Source: FEN-1297 sp963710735
Lineage (GTDB): Bacteria; Bacteroidota; Ignavibacteria; Ignavibacteriales; Ignavibacteriaceae
DNA: 64,000 nt
NCBI GenBank assembly: GCA_963710735.1
Contig: CAVQBN010000006.1
Span: 434,001 to 498,000, forward strand
Direction of reading: 5' to 3'
Part shown: piece after piece, positions 17,842-27,008 of the stretch
Position numbering within the stretch: the stretch's first letter is position 1
Layout: each line of letters starts with the position of its first letter
Notes under the pieces: generated by a model
Databases searched by the model: none
Told to the model about the DNA's origin: nothing
Seen by the model: only the letters and a program-made list of their open reading frames with translations
Made by a program: the position numbers and the translations under genes

Positions 17842-19698
17842 TATTCTATTCTATCGATTTTGTTATCCCTTAATTTAATTATTTCAGCCCTTGCATTGTC
17901 AAGATATAACGAGTTAGGGAATTTTGCAAGTAAATTCTCATAAGTTTCCGTAGCTTTAGCCTTGTCTTTTAGGCCAAATTGATAAATTTTACCTAACAAA
18001 TATAAGGCTTTATCGGCATAAATGTTCTTTTGATCCTCATTTGCTATTTTTTGAAAAACCGTTTTAGCGCTGTCCAGATTATTCATTGCCAATTCCATTT
18101 CGCCTTCCCTAAAAATTGCTAAATTTTGCAGCATAAATTTATTCTGATCACCAGCCACAATTTTATATTTCTCCAAAGCACCTTTAAAATTTCTCTGTTC
18201 TGCCAAAAGCTCTCCGGATGCAAAAGTTACAAGATTAGACGAATCATTCGGAGAAGTGTTCATTAATAAGGATAATTCCAATGCATCATTAGCGGTACTG
18301 CTCCCGAGGTTGTCTAATATATCTTTAAGATTTTCCTTTGTCTTAACAAAATCACCCTGGTAAAAACTGATTCTTGCCAGCTGGTAGCTTGCATAGTTTC
18401 TTAAATCTTTAGTGTTTCTGCCGTTAGAAATTATTTTCGCAAAATCATTTGCAGCTGTTTGTAAATCGCCACTAAAAATAGAAGCTTGAGCAAGTCCTTT
18501 ATAAGCTTCGCCGGCATATTTGGAAAGCGGTGAATCTTTAATAATCATGTTATAATATTTTTCTGCACCACTTATATCCAGTTGCCTATCAAGTTTAATA
18601 TCGCCTATCCTTAGGAGTGCTTCATTGGCAGTTTCAGAATGCGGATATAACTTATTTATTTCAAGATAAGCTGAAATTACGTTTTCTATCTCTGAAGAAT
18701 TTGTAGGGATAATTTCATAATAAGGTTTCCATAAAGGCAAACGCGAACCACTGTTTTCGTCTAAAAGAGCTTCAAGAGTTTTTGCATATCCAAGTTTAGC
18801 GGTTGATACAATAGCGGAATTAGGATAATTATTTATTATATCCGAATAAACCTGGGAAGATGTTTTATATATTTTTTCGTTGTATAAAAATTGAGCAAAA
18901 CCTAAAAGTTGCGCACCTTGATCTTTTTGGATGTCTTCAATGTCTTTATAAATGTCATAAGCTTTATCGTAAGATTTATTTTCAATATAAAGCCTTGCCA
19001 AAAGAAATTTGAAATTTACATTATCACTGTTGGCATACTTTTCAACTACAGGAAGTGCTTGTTCTAATGCTCCGGGTTTATTTATATAATTTAGAATTCT
19101 TCCCTCAATCGTGCTGAGTTGTGCGGGATACTTGGTAAGAATAAAACAATATTCATCTGTTGCATTTGTGTATTGCATTGTTAAGAGAATATAAGTTTCC
19201 CAGATCGTAAGCAAAATAAATCGGATTGCTGGAAATATCCTGTCCTTTTTTCAAATATACAATAGCTTTATCGAATGCCCTTCTTTCCAAGGCAAAGTTT
19301 GCAATTACTCTATAATTAACTTCGCTTTGCGGAAGAGTTTTTAATGCATCATCCCATGTTTTGAATGCTTCTTTTTCATCGCCTTTCAAGTAATAAGTGG
19401 TTCCAAGCAAACCATACAAATTTATATCCGGACTGGAAATCTTAATTCTATCTTCAATAAGTGCAATGGATGCGTCATAATCTTTTAATTGAGTGTAAAC
19501 CTGATTTAATGAATTAAAATATTCGTAATTGGCTGGCTGATCTTTATAAAGCTTTTCAAGAATCGGCTGAGCTTTGGCATACATTCCTGCCTGCATATAA
19601 TTTTGTGCAAGCATATACTGATTGTTTTGATCAGAAATCTGCTGTGCGCACAAAAGTGTCGAAGTAAAAAATACTAATACAAAAAATTTCTTTATCAT
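17841..19698 (-). pseudogene. Exported tetratricopeptide-repeat protein, split by a +1 frameshift
   Basis: A signal peptide (MIKKFFVLVFFTSTLLCAQ) begins the first frame, 19698 down to 19153. It continues with TPR helices (YMQAGMYAKAQPILEKLYKD, YYLKGDEKEAFKTWDDAL). The second frame, up to about 19180 and down to 17841, continues with many more repeats (YDKAYDIYKDIEDI, GDLQTAANDFAKII, KALYLLGKIYQFGLKDKAKA, NLLAKFPNS). Removing one T at 19181-19182 (plus strand) joins them at LGNLYSLTMQYTNATDEY and gives about 618 residues. The YbgF/BamD-like repeat style suggests a periplasmic scaffold for envelope assembly; this is inference. It is directly followed by clpX with a one-base stop/start overlap. 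Confidence 0.85.
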
Positions 19699-19849
19699 GT
19701 TTCAAAAATAGTAAAATATGATATGCCTTCAAGGGAAGAAATGAGGTGAATGATTTGATAAAATAAACTTTGGGACAGTAAATATTAATCTATTACCATC
19801 CCGAAAATTATTTATTAAAAAGTAACTTTTGGATACTATTTCTTGTCAA

Positions 19850-20746
19850 TTATTTAGATGAAACCTCACCTTCTTTTGAAGCATCTAGTTTATATTTGAA
19901 AGGAATTACAACCCAAACGCCAACCGGTTCATTGTTCTTTATTGCAGGTGTAAATTTAAATTTCATTGCCGCATCTATAGAAACTTGGTTAAATATTTTA
20001 TCATCACTTTTTATTATTATTGCTCTTTATCGGCTTACCTTCTTTATCCACATAATACCTTAACATATACTTTACCTTCTACTCCAGCACGTTTAGCTAA
20101 TTCTGGATAAACTGGAGGCTTACTGATTTTACAATTTAAGGATATTTATCTACCGGCATGCAAAGGTATCAGGGTTTGGGATACTAGAAAAGTAATTCCG
20201 ATTTTCAACATTATATGTACCATCCGGATTCATAGTAATTATTGATTTTAAAATCTTCCCAATATTTTACTTTTTGCCCTTTAATGTTGCCCAGGTTCAA
20301 GTTGCCAGTTTTCCAATTTTGCAATTAATTGTTTCATCCAATTTTTTCCTATCTATTATACCGATAATTTCTCCTTTCTCGGTGATTGAAAATCTGAGAC
20401 ATTTACCTCTATAATATCTTTTACCTTATCAATTTTTCCATTTTCATTTAATATATAACTCTGAGAGAAATTCTATAAAGAATAGATGGTTTAATATTAT
20501 TTTCCTGATTTGGTACATGGTAGTGTTTCTTTAAACTTTCTCCATGCAAAGATTCAATTGCGTCAATAATTCTTTATTATTCTTATAAAATCTTTCCGGC
20601 TCTTTATTAGGGAAATACAACCATTCAGGTGACATGTAAATATTTGTCGAGATTTGGTACTAACTCAATTCTATTCTTTTTTTCAGACATCCGGAAAGAA
20701 GAAGACCTGTAGAAATAACAATTAAACTTAATTTTAATATTTTCAT
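19850..20746 (-). pseudogene. TonB-C-domain lipoprotein, broken by at least six frame changes
   Basis: Hand translation of this ORF-less stretch gives a lipoprotein start MKILKLSLIVISTGLLLSGC with a lipobox, then shifts frame repeatedly. Recovered blocks include YMSPEWLYFPNKEPERFYKN, SYILNENGKIDKVKDIIEVN, TEKGEIIGIIDRKKLDETIN and VKYWEDFKINNYYESG. Near the end come the TonB C-terminal signature PPVYPELAKRAGVEGKVYVK and AAMKFKFTPAIKNNEPVGVW. Two of the shifts are clear single-base insertions. It is the third gene of an ECF sigma/anti-sigma/TonB-lipoprotein operon, starting 8 bases after the anti-sigma stop. The blocks are otherwise intact at amino-acid level, so indel errors in the sequence are as likely as decay. 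Confidence 0.75.
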
Positions 20747-20754
20747 TTTAGCCC

Positions 20755-21215
20755 TCACATTTTTGCTCTTATAATTATTTCATGATCATATTTTGCCTGA
20801 ACGACAGTTGTAGGAAGTGTATTATACAGCAAATCAATGGTTTGCGCCTGGGATTGTATTTGTCCGCTCATATCTTTAATAATACTTTTATAATCATTTG
20901 TCTGGCTGTAAAGGAAAATACTGGCAGCTAAAAGGAAAAGCGCTGCTGCATAAGTAAATGAGCGGATAAATATTTTTCTAAAAGATCTTTTTTCTCTTTT
21001 TAATTCTTTTTCACTAATTGAATTGAAAATACGGTTCTCCAATTCATTCGGAAATTCTTCTTTATGAATATTAACGGAAATAGTATTTAACGATTTAAAA
21101 AACACACGGCATTCCTCACAGCCGGCCAGATGAGTAAAAAATAAGATTCTTTCTCCTTTTCCAGTTCACCATCAGCATATAGCTGAATCATTTCTCTATT
21201 CTTTTCGCAATTCAT
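20755..21215 (-). pseudogene. Anti-sigma factor with zinc-finger-like N-terminus, one frameshift
   Basis: The start ATG at 21213-21215 overlaps the end of the sigma-factor gene. The first frame reads MNCEKNREMIQLYADGELEK, then EKESYF. After the six-A run at 21136-21141 (plus strand) the next frame carries THLAGCEECRVFFKSLNT. Adding one base to the run joins them into a zf-HC2 domain (HLAGCEEC) of an anti-sigma factor. A single TM segment follows (SFTYAAALFLLAASIFLY) and a short periplasmic tail. Its job is to hold the adjacent ECF sigma factor inactive at the membrane. The longest intact frame is 20755-21105. Confidence 0.8.
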
Positions 21216-21759
21216 TTTTCACCTCACAAGTTTTGAAACTCTTATCAATTAACTTTTGTCTTGCTCTGAATAATCTTCCCTTAACAAGGCTTTCATTTAG
21301 TCCGAGAACATTTGCAATTTCCTCGTAACTTAATTCTGAATAATGCCGGAGAATAAAAATTTCCTTTGTCTCTTCTTCCATATTTAAAATTTCATTTTCA
21401 ATTATTGATTTAATCTCACTGCCTTCTAACTCAACACTTAAATTTTCATTGGAAGGATATTGAATATTTTCTTCGATGTAATCTTCTTTTTTAATTTTCT
21501 TTCTTCTTAAATAAACATATACTTCATTTCGTGCGGTTGTATAAAGCCACGAAACAACACTTTGAGCTTTGTTTATATTTTGTAAATTTTCATAAAGTTT
21601 AAGGAAAACATTCTGGGTTATATCTTCCGCAATGTATTTTTCACCGAGCATTTTGCAGATATAATTAAACAGCTGCTTTTTATGCTGATTATAAACCAAA
21701 GTGAAATCAATAATATTTGTAGAAATTATTCCCCAATAATATTTTCCTGTTTTATTCAT
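21196..21759 (-). CDS. ECF-type RNA polymerase sigma factor
   Basis: This is a small two-domain sigma-70 family protein of 187 residues. Region 2 is seen in YNQHKKQLFNYICKMLGE, EDITQNVFLKLYENL and VVSWLYTTARNEVYVYLRR. Region 4 is seen in EETKEIFILRHYSELSYEEI and NVLGLNESLVKGRLFRARQK. It would direct transcription of a small envelope-stress or uptake regulon, probably including its own operon. The gene overlaps the anti-sigma gene by about 20 bases, the usual sigma/anti-sigma coupling, and a TonB-domain lipoprotein gene follows that. Confidence 0.92.
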   Translation of the reverse strand: MNKTGKYYWGIISTNIIDFTLVYNQHKKQLFNYICKMLGEKYIAEDITQNVFLKLYENLQNINKAQSVVSWLYTTARNEVYVYLRRKKIKKEDYIEENIQYPSNENLSVELEGSEIKSIIENEILNMEEETKEIFILRHYSELSYEEIANVLGLNESLVKGRLFRARQKLIDKSFKTCEVKNELRKE

Positions 21760-21902
21760 TTACTCACAAAATGAAAAAAGATTATTGTTTCTATATATTA
21801 AAGATACTTTAAAGAGGAAAAAGTTTGATTGAAAAATAAAATTTTTGGAATTTAGAAAATTTTGCAAAAAAAATGATGAGGAATCTAGATGGGAAATCTT
21901 AT

Positions 21903-21930
21903 GTAGGAACTTGATTAATCAAGTTCCTAC
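21903..21930. repeat. 28-bp perfect palindrome
   Basis: GTAGGAACTTGATT is followed directly by its exact reverse complement (21903-21930). It lies in the 196-base gap between the haem-motif barrel gene (stop at 21956) and the ECF sigma gene, both read leftward. It has no T tract on either strand. It could be a factor-binding site for a dimer, a transcript-end hairpin of the barrel gene, or a remnant repeat. Confidence 0.6.
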
Positions 21931-21955
21931 CCAAATTACTGATTGTAAAATATCT

Positions 21956-23101
21956 TTAATAATAAAAATGAAATTGAAGAAGAGCGGAATCTTCTTTTGG
22001 TGCCGTCTGGCCGGGCGGAACTGCCTGGAATTGAAATCTATATTGTGGAATAATTTCAATAAAGCTGTATGGATAAAAACTAAAACCTACATTTAATCTT
22101 GACACTTCATCATTGCTTACAGAAGTATTAGGATCAAATCTATCATATCGAACTACAGCTTCAAGTCCTTTCATTAAAACATAAGAAGCTTCAGCCATTT
22201 GTGCGCTGGAGTTTGTACCGGTTAAAATATAATCCTTTGCAATATCATATTCTCCGATAAGCGTAAAACCGTCGACTCCAAACCCAAGAAATCCGCCGTA
22301 CATATTTACTTTATGTTCTGAAGGAACTGATGTATAAATTAACGGCCCTTTGAAATTTGTATATGAGCCTCCGAACATTACTGCAACTTTATTTGCAATT
22401 ACAGGATTAAAGTGAATACTTGCCGTGTATGTCGGATCAGAATTAAAATTAAGTGAGACCGGGCTTCCAACACTTGCAGTAAACAAACCGAAATCCGAAA
22501 TATTTGCTCCGACTTCAACTCCCGTAATATTATAACGGGGATCGTAAATTAATCCTTGTCTTTGATTGTTGACAAAAAGATAACCTAAATCTCCGCCTCT
22601 AGTGTAGGCTGTATGATCATCTATCAAAACTCCGAAATCCGGAACAAATGTACCGGCTTTTATATAGCTGTAATTGGGTAAAATGTGAGCTATTGCGAAA
22701 CCTTGCCAGGTTGCATTTACAAAATCATAATTAGCATAGACATCTATACTGTCTAAAATCTTAGCATTTAAATACATTGAACCCTGCATTTTTTGAAATG
22801 TTGTCTTGCCTATCTGCTGGGAATATAAATATTGAGTACGGTAATCAAACCCGAACTGGATATTCTTTCCTATATTATCATCCATTGTTAGGTCTTTATC
22901 TCTTTGGTACGGAGAAACTAACGGAAGGACTCTCAATCCGTAATGCCATCCTCCTCTGTTTCTCATTGCTCCGCCTGTCGGGTTAACATGACAATCTGCG
23001 CAGCTTGCACCTTGTCTAAGTGCAAATCTAGGCAGCGCATATTCATTGCCTGCTAAAATTAAGGTTATAAAAATTAGTAAAAGTAATTTTGTGTACTTCA
23101 T
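21956..23101 (-). CDS. Outer-membrane beta-barrel protein with an N-terminal CxxCH haem motif
   Basis: A signal peptide (LLLLIFITLILAGNEYA) leads to GASCADCHVNPTGG, a c-type haem-binding motif with Cys34, Cys37 and His38 that sits only a dozen residues into the mature protein. The remainder (about 330 residues) alternates aromatic and polar residues in barrel-type strands (NIQFGFDYRTQYLYSQ, KVAVMFGGSYTNFKG, SRLNVGFSFYPYSFIEIIPQ) and ends in a strand finishing with FHFYY, typical of outer-membrane barrels. I infer a porin with one covalent haem, possibly in redox or metal traffic across the outer membrane. No cytochrome maturation genes are nearby. Confidence 0.75.
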   Translation of the reverse strand: MKYTKLLLLIFITLILAGNEYALPRFALRQGASCADCHVNPTGGAMRNRGGWHYGLRVLPLVSPYQRDKDLTMDDNIGKNIQFGFDYRTQYLYSQQIGKTTFQKMQGSMYLNAKILDSIDVYANYDFVNATWQGFAIAHILPNYSYIKAGTFVPDFGVLIDDHTAYTRGGDLGYLFVNNQRQGLIYDPRYNITGVEVGANISDFGLFTASVGSPVSLNFNSDPTYTASIHFNPVIANKVAVMFGGSYTNFKGPLIYTSVPSEHKVNMYGGFLGFGVDGFTLIGEYDIAKDYILTGTNSSAQMAEASYVLMKGLEAVVRYDRFDPNTSVSNDEVSRLNVGFSFYPYSFIEIIPQYRFQFQAVPPGQTAPKEDSALLQFHFYY

Positions 23102-23376
23102 TAAGCTACCTAATTATTTTGAAAATTTTCCGGATATGAACTTAAATAATTTAATTTTTTATCAAACTACATTTTTATAAAAATGTGTTATAAAACAATC
23201 CGCATGCTAAAGCAAATGATTTGATACAAAATCGAACAATTATTTTTTAATAAAAAACGATTTAAAAAGTGTGTTAATCTAAAATAAAGCGGTAAAAGTA
23301 TTTGTAATCGCCATCAATTTTACATTGATTAAATTGATACACTTGCGTACTTTTAAGCTCATGTTTGTATGAAAAA

Positions 23377-24519
23377 ATGAAAAAAGTTTTAATATTAGGT
23401 TCAACCGGTTCAATAGGGATTAACACACTAAACGTAATTCGAAACTTCCCCGAAGAATTTAAAATTACAGCGCTTACAGTCAATACAAGAATTGATTTGC
23501 TGGAGCCTCAAATAAAAGAGTTTAATCCCGAAACTGTAGTTGTAAAAGATGAAAAGATTGGTTTGGAATTAAGAAATAGAATTTCAAACAAATGCCAGGT
23601 GCTTACCGGTGAACAAGGATTAATTGAAGCTGCTTCTAGTTTAGATTATGATATATTTGTCGGAGCTATGGTTGGCTTCAGCGGCTTGGCACCAGCACTT
23701 GAAGCAATTAAGCGCGGAAAAATAATCGCTTTGGCAAATAAAGAAACGCTTGTGGTAGCGGGTGAATTAGTCACCAAAATGTGCAAGTCATATAATGCCA
23801 AGCTAATTCCAATTGATTCGGAACATAGTGCAATTTTTCAATGCCTTGAAGGTGAAGATAGTAACAGTGTTGAAAAACTAATTCTAACAGCATCCGGCGG
23901 ACCTTTTTTAAATAAAAAGAAATCTGCGCTTGAGTCTGTTACAGTAAAAGAAGCATTAAGCCATCCCAATTGGAAAATGGGTAACAAAATTACAATTGAT
24001 TCAGCTTCGATGATGAATAAAGGCCTGGAAATTATCGAGGCACATTGGTTATTTGAAATTAAAAAAGAAAAAATTGAGGTTGTCATTCATCCACAATCTA
24101 TAGTTCATTCCATGGTACAATTTGTTGACGGTTCCGTTAAAGCACAGTTGGGCTTACCGGATATGAAACTGCCGATTCAATATGCGCTGACTTATCCTTC
24201 CAGATTGGCAAATAATTATGAAAGAACGAATTTACCTAAAATAGGAAGCTTAACATTTTTTTCACCAGATATGGAAAAATTTGAATGTTTGGAATTAGCA
24301 TATAAAGTATTAGGTGAAGGCGGAACCGCGCCTTGTATTTTAAATGCTGCAAATGAAGTTGCAGTTGAAAAGTTTTTAAAAGGGAAAATTAAATTTTCCA
24401 GTATACCTCATTTAATTAGTAAGGCACTGGATAAAATAGAAAACCACAGATCACCCGATGTTGAGACTATTTTTGAATGTGATAAAAAGACAAGAGAATT
24501 GGTTTTAACATTAAGTTAG
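23377..24519 (+). CDS. dxr: 1-deoxy-D-xylulose 5-phosphate reductoisomerase
   Basis: Dxr makes MEP from DXP with NADPH, the first committed step of the MEP isoprenoid pathway. Motifs are GSTGSIGINTL (NADPH), ALANKETLVVAGE, IDSEHSAIFQCLEG (metal and substrate), LTASGGPF, HPNWKMGNKITIDSASMMNK and EAHWLF. The frame is open from a TTG at 23365, but MKKVLILGS at 23377 matches the family start, giving 380 residues. rseP follows after about 100 bases, as in many bacteria where dxr and rseP are neighbours. ispG of the same pathway is at 1.7 kb. Confidence 0.97.
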   Translation: MKKVLILGSTGSIGINTLNVIRNFPEEFKITALTVNTRIDLLEPQIKEFNPETVVVKDEKIGLELRNRISNKCQVLTGEQGLIEAASSLDYDIFVGAMVGFSGLAPALEAIKRGKIIALANKETLVVAGELVTKMCKSYNAKLIPIDSEHSAIFQCLEGEDSNSVEKLILTASGGPFLNKKKSALESVTVKEALSHPNWKMGNKITIDSASMMNKGLEIIEAHWLFEIKKEKIEVVIHPQSIVHSMVQFVDGSVKAQLGLPDMKLPIQYALTYPSRLANNYERTNLPKIGSLTFFSPDMEKFECLELAYKVLGEGGTAPCILNAANEVAVEKFLKGKIKFSSIPHLISKALDKIENHRSPDVETIFECDKKTRELVLTLS

Positions 24520-24626
24520 GTTGTTTTAATAAAAAATTCCCCATAATTTTTATCTTATAATTTATTGTGCAAAGGTAAATAGCCCGGAAAATGTATTTAT
24601 ATATTATTAAAGGAGAAGTCTAGTTA

Positions 24627-25982
24627 ATGGATTATATTATTTATTTTGCAATAACAATCGGTATTTTGGTTTTTGTGCATGAGTTCGGACATTTTATTGC
24701 TGCTAAAGCATGCGGAATGAGGGCCGAAGTTTTTGCAATAGGTTTTGGCAAAAGATTATTTGGTTGGAATAAAATTTCCGGGTTTAGCTTCGGCGATTTA
24801 CCAAAAGATTTTGACGGACAAGGGCACACAGATTATCGATTAAGCCTTTTACCATTAGGCGGTTATGTAAAAATATCCGGCATGGTTGATGAAAGTTTTG
24901 ATACTGAATTTGCCAACAAAGAACCTCAGCCTTACGAATTTAGGGCAAGACCTACATGGCAGAAAATTATTGTAATTACTGCCGGTGTAATTATGAATTT
25001 ACTTCTTGCGCTTCTAGTTTTCTGGGGAACTAACTTTTTCCACGGAAAAGAAATAACCAATACTACTACTATCGGTTACGTTTTACCCAATAGTACAGCA
25101 GACTCACTTGGATTTGAAGCCAATGATAAAATATTATCAATAAATGGTAAATCAGTCAAGAATTGGGACCAAGTTCAAACGGATATATATCTTAATACAA
25201 TCGGTCAAAATTTAAAATTTAAAGTTGAACGTGCAAGTAATGTTCTGACTATAGCTGTTCCCCGTACAAAAATTCCACCTAGTGATAGCAAGCAAACATT
25301 TTTAATTCCTACCGGAATAAAACCAGGTGTTAATGAAGTATTGCCAAAATCTCCGGCTAGTGTAGCAGGTATTAATACTGGTGATTTGCTGCTTAAACTT
25401 GATAATGTACCTTTATACAGCAGGGAACAGACAACTCAAATAATTACTAGTCACAAAAACGTTACTTTACCTCTTGTAGTATTAAGAGGAAAAGACACAG
25501 TTAACATAGCCGTAACTCCCGGTGCAGATGGAATGATTGGTGTTGGATTAGTTGATGCTTTTACAGGACCGGTTATTTATGAAAAATTCGGTTTCTTTCA
25601 ATCATTTTATTACGGCTGGCAGGATGTTGTAAAAATTACTGACCTAACCTTCAGTTTGGCAGGCAAAGTAATTGGCGGTAAAGTTGCTTTCGGTAAAGTG
25701 TTTGGTGGCCCTGTTAAAATAGCTCAATTTGCAGTTCGATCTGCGGATAACGGAATACTAAGTTTCATTTATTTTCTTGCAATGCTGAGCCTTAGTTTAG
25801 CAATAATAAATATCTTACCTTTTCCTGTTTTAGACGGAGGACATTTGGTAATGATTATTATTGAAGGTGTAACTAAAAGAGAAATTCCGATTAAAGTGAA
25901 AATTGCTATTCAGAATGTCGGTTTTGTCATACTAATGCTGTTGATGGCTTTTATAATATATAACGATATTATAAATCTTTAA
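24627..25982 (+). CDS. rseP: RIP metalloprotease RseP (site-2 protease)
   Basis: This is a membrane-embedded zinc protease that cleaves TM segments of anti-sigma factors and signal peptide remnants. HEFGH (residues 18-22) in the first TM helix and NILPFPVLDGGH in the third supply the active site. Two PDZ-like domains lie between them (VLPNSTADSLGFEANDKILS and VLPKSPASVAGINTGDLLLK). The 451-residue length is usual. GGAG stands 13 bases upstream of the ATG. Two ECF sigma/anti-sigma pairs in this window are possible downstream clients, though nothing in the sequence proves this. Confidence 0.96.
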   Translation: MDYIIYFAITIGILVFVHEFGHFIAAKACGMRAEVFAIGFGKRLFGWNKISGFSFGDLPKDFDGQGHTDYRLSLLPLGGYVKISGMVDESFDTEFANKEPQPYEFRARPTWQKIIVITAGVIMNLLLALLVFWGTNFFHGKEITNTTTIGYVLPNSTADSLGFEANDKILSINGKSVKNWDQVQTDIYLNTIGQNLKFKVERASNVLTIAVPRTKIPPSDSKQTFLIPTGIKPGVNEVLPKSPASVAGINTGDLLLKLDNVPLYSREQTTQIITSHKNVTLPLVVLRGKDTVNIAVTPGADGMIGVGLVDAFTGPVIYEKFGFFQSFYYGWQDVVKITDLTFSLAGKVIGGKVAFGKVFGGPVKIAQFAVRSADNGILSFIYFLAMLSLSLAIINILPFPVLDGGHLVMIIIEGVTKREIPIKVKIAIQNVGFVILMLLMAFIIYNDIINL

Positions 25983-25994
25983 AATAATTTCTAT

Positions 25995-26023
25995 AAATCC
26001 GATTTCAATTTGAAGTCGGATTT
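25995..26023 (+). terminator. Probable rseP terminator
   Basis: A near-palindrome pairs AAATCCGA (25995-26002) with TCGGATTT (26016-26023), with further internal TTCAA/TTGAA pairing, and lies 13 bases after the rseP stop. The T tract is weak. Confidence 0.55.
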
Positions 26024-26146
26024 AATCTGATATAAAATAATTCCCAGCCCAAGCGCTAAGTTTAAATTTCATCATTCTTTTTCATATCTTTTTAAAATCT
26101 AAATTCAATTTTAGATCACCTTTAATGTTAATAATTTGATAATTTT

Positions 26147-26175
26147 TTGACATCTTGATATAAATGTATTATAAT
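26147..26175 (+). promoter_or_regulatory. Consensus sigma-70 style promoter of the OsmC gene
   Basis: TTGACA (26147-26152) and TATAAT (26170-26175) are separated by exactly 17 bases, a perfect E. coli-type housekeeping promoter. Transcription would begin near 26182, about 43 bases before the ATG at 26225. This form is unusual in the Bacteroidota, where -33/-7 boxes of the TTTG/TAnnTTTG type dominate. Confidence 0.7.
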
Positions 26176-26224
26176 TTGTCGTCTTGTTTTATAAATCAAT
26201 TAAAGAAAAAATAAGGAGTTGATT

Positions 26225-26656
26225 ATGCCAATTAGAAAAGGTAATGCCGAATGGCGCGGAGATTTGATTAAAGGAAGCGGAAATATTAGTTCTGAATCAG
26301 GAGTATTAAAAAACGTAGCTTATAATTTTGTTTCCAGATTTGAACAAGGTAATGAAACAAATCCTGAAGAACTGGTAGGCGCAGCTCATGCCGCTTGCTT
26401 TTCAATGGCGCTTTCAAATAATCTTTCAAAAGCCGGGTTCAAAGTAAATTCCGTTAAGACCGAGGATAAAGTTTACATAGAAAAACTTGAGGCTGGTTTT
26501 ACAATTACTAAAATAGAAATGAATACCGTTGGAAATGTTGAAGGTATTGATGAAGCTGAATTCAAAAAACAAGCCGAAGAAGCAAAAAAAGGATGCCCTG
26601 TTTCCAGAGCTTTAACCGGGGTACAGTTTGTTCTGAATGCAAATCTTGCAAAATAA
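26225..26656 (+). CDS. OsmC family peroxiredoxin
   Basis: OsmC/Ohr proteins reduce organic hydroperoxides with a two-cysteine active site. Here the cysteines are in AAHAACFSMAL and AKKGCPVSRAL. The N-terminal GNAEWRGDLIKGSG and the ELVGAAHAACFS segment are typical of the OsmC branch. The frame is open from a TTG at 26219, but AAGGAG six bases ahead of the ATG at 26225 decides the start, giving 143 residues. It is monocistronic, with its own promoter and a strong terminator. Confidence 0.93.
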   Translation: MPIRKGNAEWRGDLIKGSGNISSESGVLKNVAYNFVSRFEQGNETNPEELVGAAHAACFSMALSNNLSKAGFKVNSVKTEDKVYIEKLEAGFTITKIEMNTVGNVEGIDEAEFKKQAEEAKKGCPVSRALTGVQFVLNANLAK

Positions 26657-26677
26657 AAATTCATATTATCAATTGAT

Positions 26678-26714
26678 AAAACCCAATTTCTTATTGAGAT
26701 TGGGTTTTTATTTT
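26678..26714. terminator. Bidirectional terminator between osmC-like and GNAT-like genes
   Basis: A 10-bp stem, AAAACCCAAT (26678-26687) with ATTGGGTTTT (26699-26708), is followed by TATTTTAT on the plus strand and by TTTTATC on the minus strand. It lies between two convergent genes and can serve both. Confidence 0.85.
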
Positions 26715-26723
26715 ATGGCTTAA

Positions 26724-27008
26724 TTAGAATTCCTTAACCAAATCCTCAAATTCACCATGTCTATGGATAAACGTTTCCACGTATGAACATGTTGGTATAA
26801 CATTTAAATTATTTTCGCGTGCATATTGCATTCCCTTTAAAACAACTGCAGCTGCAATTCCTTTATTTCTTAATTCAGGCGGCACATATGTTTTAATCAT
26901 GTTTATTGTGTTATCATTACCTACAATATATCTTAAGTAAGCTTCTTTCCCATCAACTAACACGAAAAATTTTTGACTATCAAGATCATGTTTAACTTCA
27001 AATTCCAT
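26724..27008 (-). CDS. Small GNAT-like N-acetyltransferase (YjdJ/NATD1 type)
   Basis: The 94-residue protein has the compact YjdJ/Gtlf3b fold: an N-terminal FEVKHDLDSQKFFVLVDGKE, then KTYVPPELRNKGIAAAVVLK (the acetyl-CoA pyrophosphate loop), then a C-terminal IPTCSYVETFIHRH. Substrates of this subfamily are unknown. It faces the OsmC gene tail to tail, with a shared terminator. Upstream lie about 270 bases of AT-rich DNA with no other feature seen apart from the ribosome site of the permease gene. Confidence 0.85.
   Translation of the reverse strand: MEFEVKHDLDSQKFFVLVDGKEAYLRYIVGNDNTINMIKTYVPPELRNKGIAAAVVLKGMQYARENNLNVIPTCSYVETFIHRHGEFEDLVKEF

Noticed and set aside
23169..23186. 18-bp AT-only-like palindrome ACATTTTTATAAAAATGT
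   Set aside because: Very AT-rich and short; expected by chance in DNA of this composition, so not listed as an element.
23274..23483. 69-residue minus-strand ORF over the dxr start
   Set aside because: Shadow of the dxr N-terminus; its sequence is the antisense of conserved dxr codons.
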